From NCBI GenBank assembly GCA_021157485.1, contig JAGGWO010000080.1, positions 1 to 18,902 on the forward strand: a stretch of DNA of 18,902 nt. Reading direction: 5' to 3'. Position numbers and translations under genes: made by a program. This stretch comes from Sulfurimonas sp. Lineage in GTDB: Bacteria; Campylobacterota; Campylobacteria; Campylobacterales; Sulfurimonadaceae. This document shows positions 1 to 6,151 of this stretch, piece after piece; position 1 is the first letter of the stretch; every line of letters begins with the position of its first letter. A model generated the notes under the pieces. It was not told the DNA's origin and made no database searches. It was given only the letters and a program-made list of their open reading frames with translations.

Positions 1-1
1 A

Positions 2-565
2 CTCCATCCTGATAATGGCTTTGACATGCATCCACATAAAGATATGGAAATCATCTCATATATCGTTGAAGGGGAGATAACTCACAAAGATTCTATGGGC
101 AATGAAAGAACTTTACATCGTGGTGAAGTTCAGTACATGAGTGCCGGAACTGGAGTGTATCACTCTGAATATAACAATAGCAAAGAAAAATATTTAAGAC
201 TTTTACAAATTTGGATTTTACCTCCAAAAAAAGGCTTAGCACCGATATATGGGGAAGAACTCTATACTCACAGCGATAGAGAAAACAAACTTTTAAATAT
301 AGTATCTTCTAAAAAAGGCAATGCAAAAGTTAAAATACACCAAGATGTAAATTGTTATGTTTGTGAACTTGATACGGGTAATAGTATAAATTATTTACTG
401 GATAAAAATAAGCAAATATACTTCGTTCAGATAGAGGGTAACTCAAGCATAAACGACATTAAACTCAGCCCATCAGATGCAATGCAAATTATAGATGAAG
501 AGAGCTTAAATATTGTTAGTTTAGAGAAGTCTCATTTTTTATTTATTGAAATGCTTAAATACTAA
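2..565 (+). CDS. pirin family protein (5' truncated by window edge)
   Basis: C-terminal about 187 residues of a cupin-fold pirin (YhhW-like). The open frame runs in from the window edge as ..HPDNGFD followed by MHPHKDMEIISY, so the ATG at 26 is internal and the real start lies upstream. The conserved pirin core is visible: the HPHxDMEI block with two metal-ligand histidines, the HKDSMGN stretch, and the GTGVYHSEYN block with the other His and Glu ligands. Pirins bind a single Fe, and some bacterial members show quercetin dioxygenase activity in vitro; the physiological substrate is usually unknown. Relatives of about 230 residues suggest that roughly 45 N-terminal residues are missing here. 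It converges on the minus-strand gene ending at 592 with only 26 bases between, and no clear terminator is visible. Family is sure, substrate is not. Confidence 0.93.
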   Translation, partial: LHPDNGFDMHPHKDMEIISYIVEGEITHKDSMGNERTLHRGEVQYMSAGTGVYHSEYNNSKEKYLRLLQIWILPPKKGLAPIYGEELYTHSDRENKLLNIVSSKKGNAKVKIHQDVNCYVCELDTGNSINYLLDKNKQIYFVQIEGNSSINDIKLSPSDAMQIIDEESLNIVSLEKSHFLFIEMLKY

Positions 566-591
566 AATTATATAAAGTTCTGAAATTAAAA

Positions 592-1026
592 CTACTCTCT
601 ATCATCCTCAAACTGTTCTACAAATTGAGAGAGTATTTCAAGGATTTCACTATCTAGCTCATCGCTGTCTACCTCTATAAAATCATTTGCGTCATATGTT
701 AAAGCAAAAGCTTTACTTTTATCTTCTCGAAATATTTGTACCTCTTCTCCTAAGGCGAGCTTTATATAAATATAATGAGTTTCATCATTTTCCAACGCTT
801 TTAAAGAGAGCATAAGAGTTGGGCTATCTTGTTGATTTGTCATTATAGATGCATTTTTCAGCATTTGAAGCATCTTAATTTTGATACTTTTGGTAGTATT
901 AGCTTGTAGATAATTTACTTCATTTTGAATATATATATTTGCTTTTTGCAAACCAGAAAGGTTCCAAAAACCCGCACCATAAAGATAAACAGATGCACAT
1001 AAAAAAAGAGCTGAGATTTTTATCAT
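592..1026 (-). CDS. hypothetical secreted or periplasmic protein (144 aa)
   Basis: No family recognised. The first about 18 residues (MIKISALFLCASVYLYGAGF) look like a Sec signal peptide, followed by a region rich in N, Q and K and then a strongly acidic C-terminus (SDELDSEILEILSQFVEQFEDDRE is the acidic tail, about residues 120-144). Mature length is about 125 residues with no cysteine pair. Its ATG overlaps the stop of the upstream thioredoxin-like gene (ATGA at 1023-1026), so the two are translationally coupled and probably work in the same compartment. It is the last gene of the minus-strand set that begins with the AhpD-like gene. A small periplasmic partner of the thioredoxin-fold protein is an inference from coupling only. 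Confidence 0.75.
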   Translation of the reverse strand: MIKISALFLCASVYLYGAGFWNLSGLQKANIYIQNEVNYLQANTTKSIKIKMLQMLKNASIMTNQQDSPTLMLSLKALENDETHYIYIKLALGEEVQIFREDKSKAFALTYDANDFIEVDSDELDSEILEILSQFVEQFEDDRE

Positions 1027-1313
1027 TGTACAGCTCTATAAAGATTTTGAGCTTTATCTAAGCTCTTGGCAAACTCTTTTCTCTTCACATATCCGGCAGT
1101 CTCAAAAAGTATATTTTCATTGCGAGCATCTATGAAAAAAACTTTAGGTGTAAATTGTGTTCTGTATTTTGATGGTAAGGTTTTTATATCATATTTTTTA
1201 TCTACGATTAAAACAACAAAATCTTTATCTAATATAGGTTTAATTAAAGCAGATTGAAGTGTTTTCTTCTCAAATTTACGACACCATGGACAGTAGTCTG
1301 CACCTAAAATCAT
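1023..1313 (-). CDS. thioredoxin-fold protein with CPWC motif (start uncertain)
   Basis: The protein MILGADYCPWCRKFEKKTL.. has a CxxC active site (CPWC, residues 8-11), a K/E-rich helix after it, and a cis-Pro-like TPKVFFID segment at about 55-62, all typical of thioredoxin-fold thiol oxidoreductases. With the ATG at 1313 the protein is only 96 residues and lacks the first strand and helix that normally precede CxxC; no ribosome binding site is seen before this ATG. The frame stays open back to a stop at 1410-1412, reading ..KYCTSCQIDN just before the Met, but contains no ATG, GTG or TTG. Either the N-terminus is lost, a rare ATT start (1383-1385) is used, or there is an upstream frame change. 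It lies 106 bases after the AhpD-like gene and overlaps the next gene by ATGA. Thiol-disulfide exchange is the likely role. Confidence 0.7.
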   Translation of the reverse strand: MILGADYCPWCRKFEKKTLQSALIKPILDKDFVVLIVDKKYDIKTLPSKYRTQFTPKVFFIDARNENILFETAGYVKRKEFAKSLDKAQNLYRAVQ

Positions 1314-1419
1314 ATTATCTATTTGGCATGATGTACAATATTTATAGTGTTTACCTTCATACTGAGCATAAAAGAAGTAGATAATGTTGCTGGATAAGTT
1401 GTTATTTCTTTAACTATTT

Positions 1420-1950
1420 TTATTCACCTAAACCAAATACATTTGAAAGAGTATTTATATAGTTAAAATAACCTGTGATTGCTACAGCTTCAATAACCTG
1501 AACATCACTCCAACCCATCTCTTTAAGCGCATCTACCTCTTCTTTTAAAATTTTATAGCTCTCTTTTCCCGACGCTTTAATACAAAAATTTAACAGTGCT
1601 TTATCTTTGTCACTATTGTTCATACTCTCCACACCTGCTAAAATCTCTTCTATTTTTTCTTCTGAGAGCCCTAACATTTTAGCGATGCTTTTATGTACAT
1701 CTACACACATTTTACAGCCATTTTCTTTTGAGATAAGCAGGGCTATCGCTTCTTTAATTTCATAAGATAGTGTTGTTTCATCAAGAAGATACTTTTGTAT
1801 CATCCCATCTGTAGCGAAGTAAACTTTTTCATCTATCGCTAAAAGTTTAAATATATCACCAAGTTTTCCTGTTTTTTCTAAAATAGGTCTTGCTTTATCC
1901 TGAATGGAAGGAGCCATCTCCTCAAATTCTGGTAGTTTTATGTGTGCCAT
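1420..1950 (-). CDS. AhpD / carboxymuconolactone decarboxylase-like family protein
   Basis: A 176-residue AhpD-fold protein. The helix-CxxC-helix active site reads NGCKMCVDVH, giving Cys79, Cys82 and His86, preceded by the acidic helix EIKEAIALLIS. In AhpD-fold peroxidases the CxxC pair with nearby His and Glu relays protons and reduces peroxide or alkylhydroperoxide targets. I place the start at the ATG at 1950 (MAHIKLPEF) because AAAGGA sits 6-7 bases upstream of it; an in-frame TTG at 1968 would put that Shine-Dalgarno inside the gene. It is transcribed away from the MerR gene, with a 23-base dyad between them, and leads a set with the CPWC protein. A redox or peroxide role controlled by the MerR protein is inferred. 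Substrate unknown. Confidence 0.88.
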   Translation of the reverse strand: MAHIKLPEFEEMAPSIQDKARPILEKTGKLGDIFKLLAIDEKVYFATDGMIQKYLLDETTLSYEIKEAIALLISKENGCKMCVDVHKSIAKMLGLSEEKIEEILAGVESMNNSDKDKALLNFCIKASGKESYKILKEEVDALKEMGWSDVQVIEAVAITGYFNYINTLSNVFGLGE

Positions 1951-1970
1951 TTTATTTCCTTTATTCAATT

Positions 1971-1993
1971 AGTGTAAAGTTACACTTTACGCT
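1971..1993. promoter_or_regulatory. probable MerR-family operator (dyad) in the divergent ahpD-like / merR gap
   Basis: AGTGTAAAGT, then TAC, then ACTTTACGCT: arms match at 9 of 10 positions around a 3-base centre. Toward the AhpD-like gene, the inner dyad GTAAAGT-GTA-ACTTTAC can fill a 19-base spacer between TTAAGC and TAATTG, the long spacing typical of MerR-activated promoters, though both hexamers are weak. Toward merR, the dyad overlaps the -35 region of a promoter with an extended -10 (TGC TATAAT, 2007-2012). One site could therefore serve both genes. The dyad is seen directly; binding by the adjacent MerR protein is inferred. Confidence 0.6.
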
Positions 1994-2041
1994 TAAAATT
2001 ATATGCTATAATTCTTAATAAATTATTAATTAGGATTATAT

Positions 2042-2719
2042 GTGGATTATAAAATGTCTGAACTAGTGGCAAAAACAAATGTTCCTAAATCAACTATACT
2101 TTACTATATTAAAGAGGGACTTTTACCACAACCCATAAAAGTAAAAGCCAACCTCCACAAGTATGATGATGAGCATGTAGAACTTATTAAGTATATAAAA
2201 TATATGAAAGAAGAGATAGGGAGTTCGATTGATGATATAAAGTCCATATTGAAGAATAAAAATGATTCCTTTTCTAGTTCTTACTCTATGTTAGCCCCAC
2301 TTATGAATACTCTTAGTGGAGAATCTACTTCATTACAACACTATAAAAAAATTGAATTTATAGAACATTTTGACATAGAGGAGAGTCTATTAAATCAACT
2401 TTTAAATGATAATATTTTAATCCCTTTAGATGAAAATAATTTTACACAAAAAGAGGCTTCAATAATAAATTTAGTAGAAAGTTTTATGGAAGTTGGGGTT
2501 GATTATGCTGTTTTAAAAGAGTATGTTAAACATGCAAAAATTATCTCTGAGTTAGAACAAAAAATGCAAAAGGATTTATGTAGCATTAAGAGTGAAGATA
2601 ATTTCTCAACACTATGGAAAATAATGTTTGAGACTCTCTTTAGTACAAAAGAGTATATTTTCAATCGCTCAACACACAAGGTACTACATCAATCTTTAAA
2701 AGATGAGTTAAAGAAGTAA
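2042..2719 (+). CDS. MerR family transcriptional regulator
   Basis: A 225-residue protein with an N-terminal MerR winged helix-turn-helix (about residues 4-70: MSELVAKTNVPKSTILYYIKEGLLPQ, wing, then HVELIKYIKYMKEEIGSSIDDIKSIL). The C-terminal about 150 residues are helical and not recognised; they contain a single Cys (in DLCSIK), so a SoxR- or MerR-type multi-Cys metal or iron-sulfur sensor is not evident. I keep the GTG at 2042 because AGGA at 2032-2035 is 6 bases upstream; the ATG at 2054 would be 18 bases away. The promoter has an extended TGC TATAAT at 2007-2012, overlapped upstream by the dyad, which suggests autoregulation. It is divergent from the AhpD-like gene and 5 bases before a LysE-type exporter, which suggests it controls one or both. 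Ligand unknown. Confidence 0.88.
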   Translation: MDYKMSELVAKTNVPKSTILYYIKEGLLPQPIKVKANLHKYDDEHVELIKYIKYMKEEIGSSIDDIKSILKNKNDSFSSSYSMLAPLMNTLSGESTSLQHYKKIEFIEHFDIEESLLNQLLNDNILIPLDENNFTQKEASIINLVESFMEVGVDYAVLKEYVKHAKIISELEQKMQKDLCSIKSEDNFSTLWKIMFETLFSTKEYIFNRSTHKVLHQSLKDELKK

Positions 2720-2724
2720 CTTTT

Positions 2725-3315
2725 TTGAATATAGATTTACTAACTATTTTACTTGTAACACTATTGCCAATTATAGCTAGTCCTGGACCAGCTAACATCC
2801 TTTATGCAGCATCTGCTAGTTCGTTTGGCATAAAAAAAACAATTCCTTTTTGGCTCTCTACAAATATTACCAGCCTATTTCAAACTTTAGCTATCGGCTT
2901 AGGATTAAATCTAATAATGCAAATCTATCCATTGATTATAGTTGTTTTAAAGTATATCGGTGTGTTATTTCTACTCTATTTAGCTTATAAGTTTTCTAAA
3001 TTATCAGTTAATGCAGAGAAAAAAATTGAAGTGTTGACTTTTAGAGATGGAGTTATCATAGAGATCTTAAATATGAAATTTTTACTTATACCATCACTTA
3101 TGTTTTCCCAATTTTATACACCATCGGATGGTTATGTAAAAATATTTATTCTTTCATTCACATTGCTTTTAATTACACTTACTACGAGTATGATATGGAT
3201 GTTAGGTGGAAACTCTCTTGCATCTTTTGTATCAGATGGTAAAATGCAAAAATATCAAGGAGTCTTTTTTTCTCTTCTTTTATTTATAACTGCGATATGG
3301 TTGGGTTTTAATTAA
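2725..3315 (+). CDS. LysE/RhtB family exporter
   Basis: A 196-residue inner-membrane protein with about six hydrophobic segments (near 5-25, 38-60, 66-86, 108-128, 136-158, 175-195). The N-terminal signature ASPGPANILYAASASSFGIKK matches the SPGPxxL..G segment of the LysE/RhtB amino-acid and metabolite exporter superfamily. The start is a TTG at 2725, 5 bases after the merR stop; no Met codon lies before the conserved SPGP block, and 19 residues before it fits the family. The AAGAAG stretch at the end of merR may act as a weak Shine-Dalgarno. Co-transcription with merR is likely and implies export of the compound sensed by the regulator, or of a related one. Substrate cannot be read from sequence. 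Confidence 0.85.
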   Translation: MNIDLLTILLVTLLPIIASPGPANILYAASASSFGIKKTIPFWLSTNITSLFQTLAIGLGLNLIMQIYPLIIVVLKYIGVLFLLYLAYKFSKLSVNAEKKIEVLTFRDGVIIEILNMKFLLIPSLMFSQFYTPSDGYVKIFILSFTLLLITLTTSMIWMLGGNSLASFVSDGKMQKYQGVFFSLLLFITAIWLGFN

Positions 3316-3527
3316 AGTTTTGTTAAGCAAAAAGCCATACTTTAAGGCGGATTGATATATGTATATCAGTAGACAGAATTTTAAGATATTTTGAGTTGGA
3401 TTGATAATTCATTTGAAGATGTGGCAGAGATAAAATCAAATAGCTACAGTAGTTATGTTAATACCATAGTTATCTGTTACTTCTTATATTTTAGACTATA
3501 TAAAATTTCTGTAATGATACTAAGTGT
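3316..3527. other. convergent intergenic gap without a supported gene
   Basis: 212 bases between the LysE-family gene and the patatin gene, which converge here. A short near-palindrome, TGATATAT-GTATATCA, lies at 3353-3368 without a T run, so it is not a convincing terminator. A 46-codon plus-strand frame opens with TTG at 3391 and ends at 3531, reading LSWIDNSFEDVAEI at its start. It has no ribosome binding site and is treated as non-coding or at most a relic. Confidence 0.5.
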
Positions 3528-4436
3528 CTAGCTAGAAGAAGCTTTTTGATTTATCTCTAAACACTCTTCTTGTGTAATAATACGACCAAGCTCAATCATC
3601 TCATAGCCTCTGTTAAATTCATAAAATCCACAAGCATCATTAGGAATACCTATTATTATATCTGGTGAATAACCAGCCATTTTACAATCTAGTACTGCGT
3701 TTTGCATAATATCAATCGTTCTTCCCATAATATTAAAGATACTCATCTCTTCAAATCCATTTTTAGGAGTATCTGAAAAGAGTTTTTCAGCTTTTTGTTT
3801 CATCTCAACATATATTTTTTCTACTTTGGTCTGTTTTTCATTTTCTATTTCTGGAATATCAATGATGTGTTTTTTAGAAGTTTTAGCATTGAGACTTACA
3901 GCAATAGTTATATCTGTTGTGTCCGAGATAGTGGGTGCGATAGGCAATGGATTTAAAATCCCGCCATCTATAAGATAACGGCCTGAAATCTCTTTTGGAG
4001 TTAATATGGTTGGAATAGCTACAGAAGCTCTCACTGCATCCAATAATCTACCTTTTTGAATCCAAACTTCTTTTTGTTTTACTATATCTGTAGCAACAGC
4101 AGTGTAGGTAATAGGTAAATCTTCAATTAAGATGTCACCAATCATCTCTTCTACAACATGAAATACCTTATCTCCTCCAATAATACCTTTTCCGTTTAAA
4201 GAAAAATCTACTAACTTTACGACATCTAACATACCAAGAGATAATACCCACTCTTTAAATTCTTGGAGTTTTCCACATGCATAAAGAGCACCAACCATGG
4301 CACCCATAGAAGAACCACTAATAGATGCTATTTTATAACCATTCTTTTCTAACTCTTCTATGGCACCTATATGGGCATACCCTCTAGCTCCACCACTTCC
4401 AAGAACTAATGATATTGTTTGTCTCTGCTTGTTCAT
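3528..4436 (-). CDS. patatin-like phospholipase / RssA-family serine esterase
   Basis: A 302-residue bacterial patatin. The Ser-Asp dyad and oxyanion hole are intact: GSGGARG at residues 13-19 (oxyanion loop), the nucleophile elbow GSSMG at 41-45 with Ser43, and DGG at 157-159 with Asp157. SVAIPTILTPKEISGRYLIDGG is the usual segment leading to the Asp motif. The length matches RssA/YchK-type enzymes. No signal peptide is seen, so a cytoplasmic or membrane-associated lipid acyl hydrolase is expected; the lipid substrate is unknown. The ATG overlaps by one base (TAATG) the stop that the upstream nitroreductase would use in its restored frame, so these two genes were built as a coupled operon. 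Family and catalytic residues are secure. Confidence 0.92.
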   Translation of the reverse strand: MNKQRQTISLVLGSGGARGYAHIGAIEELEKNGYKIASISGSSMGAMVGALYACGKLQEFKEWVLSLGMLDVVKLVDFSLNGKGIIGGDKVFHVVEEMIGDILIEDLPITYTAVATDIVKQKEVWIQKGRLLDAVRASVAIPTILTPKEISGRYLIDGGILNPLPIAPTISDTTDITIAVSLNAKTSKKHIIDIPEIENEKQTKVEKIYVEMKQKAEKLFSDTPKNGFEEMSIFNIMGRTIDIMQNAVLDCKMAGYSPDIIIGIPNDACGFYEFNRGYEMIELGRIITQEECLEINQKASSS

Positions 4437-4552
4437 TATTTTATAAACTCCACTACTTCATTAAAATCTAATCTTTGCTGAGATGACTGCTCATCTATTC
4501 TATAGCCAAAAGGTAAAACTAAAGAGAGTTGATACTTCGCTGTGTCAAGTTC
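4436..4552 (-). pseudogene. out-of-frame C-terminal tail of the nitroreductase gene
   Basis: 38 codons plus stop, one base out of frame with the nitroreductase. It begins ELDTAKYQLSLVLPFGYRID and ends VVEFIK. SLVLPFGYR is the typical nitroreductase C-terminal strand and turn (usually ..val..PiGyp). The stop TAA at 4436-4438 shares its last A with the patatin ATG. Preservation of this tail and of the TAATG junction shows that the break at 4551-4556 (plus-strand TCTAAAAA) is recent, artefactual or bypassed. Confidence 0.75.
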
Positions 4553-5066
4553 TAAAAATCTCTTCTACTTGTCCTTTATTAAAACCTTCAATAGGACAAG
4601 AATCAACTCCGATAAACGCAGCTCCACTCATCATGTTTGCTGCAGCGATATATGTCTGTTTTGAAGTCCAAGCATAAATATTTTCATCACTACTTAGAGT
4701 TTGTTCTAAATGACTTGCATAGAGATCTAGATAAAAATCAAGTTTCTCTTGAGGCATTTCACGTCTAGAAAATCTTTTTAGTGGCAGTCCAGATTCTGGT
4801 TTTACAGAGTCAATTCCTGCAAGAATAACTACTAGGTGAGAACAGCTAGTAACTTGAACTTGATCCCAGCACGCAGGACGAAGTTTAGCTTTGAGGTCTT
4901 TATTTGTTATAACTAAAAACTTCCATGCCTCCATACCAAATGAAGAGGGTGATTTTCTTCCAATCTCCAAAATATACTTTATATCTTCATCAGATATTTT
5001 TTTACTCTCATCAAATACCTTGCAGGCATGTCTAAAATTCATTACTTTGCTAAACTCATTTTTCAT
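4545..5066 (-). CDS. nitroreductase family NAD(P)H-dependent oxidoreductase, C-terminus altered by frameshift
   Basis: An FMN-dependent nitroreductase-fold protein: FRHACKVFDESKKI at residues 11-24 and GRKSPSSFGMEAWKFLVI at about 36-53 (FMN and phosphate contacts), and late motif AAANMMSGAAFIGVDSCPIEGF. The ATG at 5066 has AAAAGGATGA 7 bases upstream. As sequenced the frame ends early at 4545 with ..EEIFRT, 173 residues. Just past this point the next frame continues with a family-like tail (ELDTAKYQLSLVLPFGYR..) to a stop at 4436-4438. Removing one base at 4553 restores a 209-residue protein, a usual length for the family. This is a recent indel, a strain polymorphism or a base-call error. 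The enzyme reduces nitro-aromatics or quinones in many bacteria; the true substrate is unknown. Confidence 0.85.
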   Translation of the reverse strand: MKNEFSKVMNFRHACKVFDESKKISDEDIKYILEIGRKSPSSFGMEAWKFLVITNKDLKAKLRPACWDQVQVTSCSHLVVILAGIDSVKPESGLPLKRFSRREMPQEKLDFYLDLYASHLEQTLSSDENIYAWTSKQTYIAAANMMSGAAFIGVDSCPIEGFNKGQVEEIFRT

Positions 5067-5215
5067 TTTCTCATCCTTTTTTTAGTGTTATCCTGCAATC
5101 TCTGTTGTCTCTGAAGTTGCACCTATTAAGATATACATATTTAGTAAGATTATATCTAATACTTGATATACTCACTAAACTAAATTCATAAATAAAATTA
5201 TAATAAAGGTTAGTA

Positions 5216-5695
5216 ATGTTTAAAATACTATTTTCAATTATGCTCTTAATTTCATTTGCAAGTTCTGCAGAGATGGGAAAAAATGGTGGTGGATGTACAC
5301 TTGCTCAAAAGGGTGAGTTTAAAGTTGGATATAACGATGTTACTTTAGATGGTGTGAAATATATATCAAAAGCACCTAGTGGTAAAAACTTTCGTGAGAT
5401 TTTTGTGGGTTCAAAAGTAGTAATAGCTAATGAAAATCCAGATAATGTAATAAAAGCAGAAATCATGGACTACAAGCCAAATAAACGCATGAAAGGTAAG
5501 CCAAAAACTGGTCTCTTTATAGTTAAAATCAGTATGAAAGCCGGTATGACTATACTTCCAATGAAGTATATATTTGATGCTGGTATTATAAAGGCAAGTG
5601 CAGTAATAGACTCACCATTTACAAAAGAGAAATCTACTCTAAAAATCTGGTTTGAAACGGATGTTAAATACTCCCTATGTTACGCAGGAAAGTAG
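5216..5695 (+). CDS. secreted YceI-like protein (short form)
   Basis: A 159-residue protein with a clear signal peptide (cleavage likely after ..SFASSA, residue 18). The mature part is rich in strands and has two cysteines near its ends, Cys27 and Cys155, which could form a disulfide. The stretches SGKNFREIFVGSKV (about 55-68) and YKPNKRMKGKPKTG (about 86-99), followed by a PMKYIFDAG strand, resemble what I recall of the YceI-like periplasmic lipocalin-fold proteins common in Campylobacterota. This one is shorter than I would expect, with reduced N-terminal and C-terminal segments. YceI proteins bind isoprenoid or other amphipathic ligands in some cases; no enzymatic role is implied. RBS TAAAGG lies 7 bases before the ATG. 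It is divergent from the nitroreductase gene and probably a single-gene unit. Family assignment is tentative. Confidence 0.65.
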   Translation: MFKILFSIMLLISFASSAEMGKNGGGCTLAQKGEFKVGYNDVTLDGVKYISKAPSGKNFREIFVGSKVVIANENPDNVIKAEIMDYKPNKRMKGKPKTGLFIVKISMKAGMTILPMKYIFDAGIIKASAVIDSPFTKEKSTLKIWFETDVKYSLCYAGK

Positions 5696-5720
5696 CTGTG
5701 TTTAGTAGTCTAGCTACTTT
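5689..5720 (+). terminator. weak stem-loop after the YceI-like gene
   Basis: AAAGTAGC (5689-5696) pairs exactly with GCTACTTT (5713-5720) around a 16-base loop, overlapping the stop codon of the secreted protein gene. The second arm ends in TTT, but no longer T run follows, so intrinsic termination is only possible. Confidence 0.35.
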
Positions 5721-5778
5721 GAATCTCTTACACAGATAACACGATACTTATTAGTATACTTATCTGTAGAGTATCTTC

Positions 5779-6096
5779 CTAAATCAAATCTTCTATTTCC
5801 AAGCATAATTCTTTGGCAGTATACCACTCAGCAATAGCTTGATCATTGTACTGATACTCTCTTTGTTTGGGAGGAATTACTGCGTTTCTTAGTTTTGAAC
5901 GTATTATTCCCATAACAATAAAACTTAATAACAGAGCAGCAATTGCTAAGAAATAGTCGTATAGATACCAAGTAGTTAGACCGACAACTACAGTTGTGAA
6001 CTGCAAAAATATTTTAAGTAAAAATGAGATAATTTTGCACTTTTGTGAGTGTAGTTTAGGTGTCGGTTCTATTAAGTCTATAAAATCATTTTGCAT
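5779..6096 (-). CDS. hypothetical small inner-membrane protein (105 aa)
   Basis: No family recognised. Two adjacent hydrophobic segments, about residues 22-43 (IISFLLKIFLQFTTVVVGL..) and 46-66 (YDYFLAIAALLLSFIVMGII), form a hairpin, followed by a basic stretch (RSKLRNAV) and a soluble C-terminal tail with acidic end (LCLEIEDLI). By the positive-inside rule the tail is probably cytoplasmic. No Shine-Dalgarno precedes the ATG; instead TATAAT ends 6-7 bases upstream of it on the minus strand, so a leaderless transcript is possible. It stands alone between two plus-strand genes, convergent with the secreted protein gene and divergent from the polysaccharide deacetylase gene. Confidence 0.7.
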   Translation of the reverse strand: MQNDFIDLIEPTPKLHSQKCKIISFLLKIFLQFTTVVVGLTTWYLYDYFLAIAALLLSFIVMGIIRSKLRNAVIPPKQREYQYNDQAIAEWYTAKELCLEIEDLI

Positions 6097-6151
6097 ATGA
6101 GGATTATATCTAAAATCTAGGTATCATATAGTTTTAAGAGTAGGAAACTAA

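Noticed and set aside
1951..1968. Upstream TTG start for the AhpD-like gene
   Set aside because: It would place the evident AAAGGA ribosome binding site inside the coding sequence; the ATG at 1950 is correctly spaced from it.
3391..3531. 46-codon plus-strand frame in the LysE-patatin gap, starting LSWIDNSFED
   Set aside because: Starts only at TTG, has no ribosome binding site, and the second half is low-complexity hydrophobic sequence expected in AT-rich DNA. At most a relic.
4545..4560. Programmed ribosomal frameshift in the nitroreductase gene
   Set aside because: No recognised slippery sequence, upstream Shine-Dalgarno-like stimulator or downstream structure is visible; an indel next to a homopolymer is simpler.
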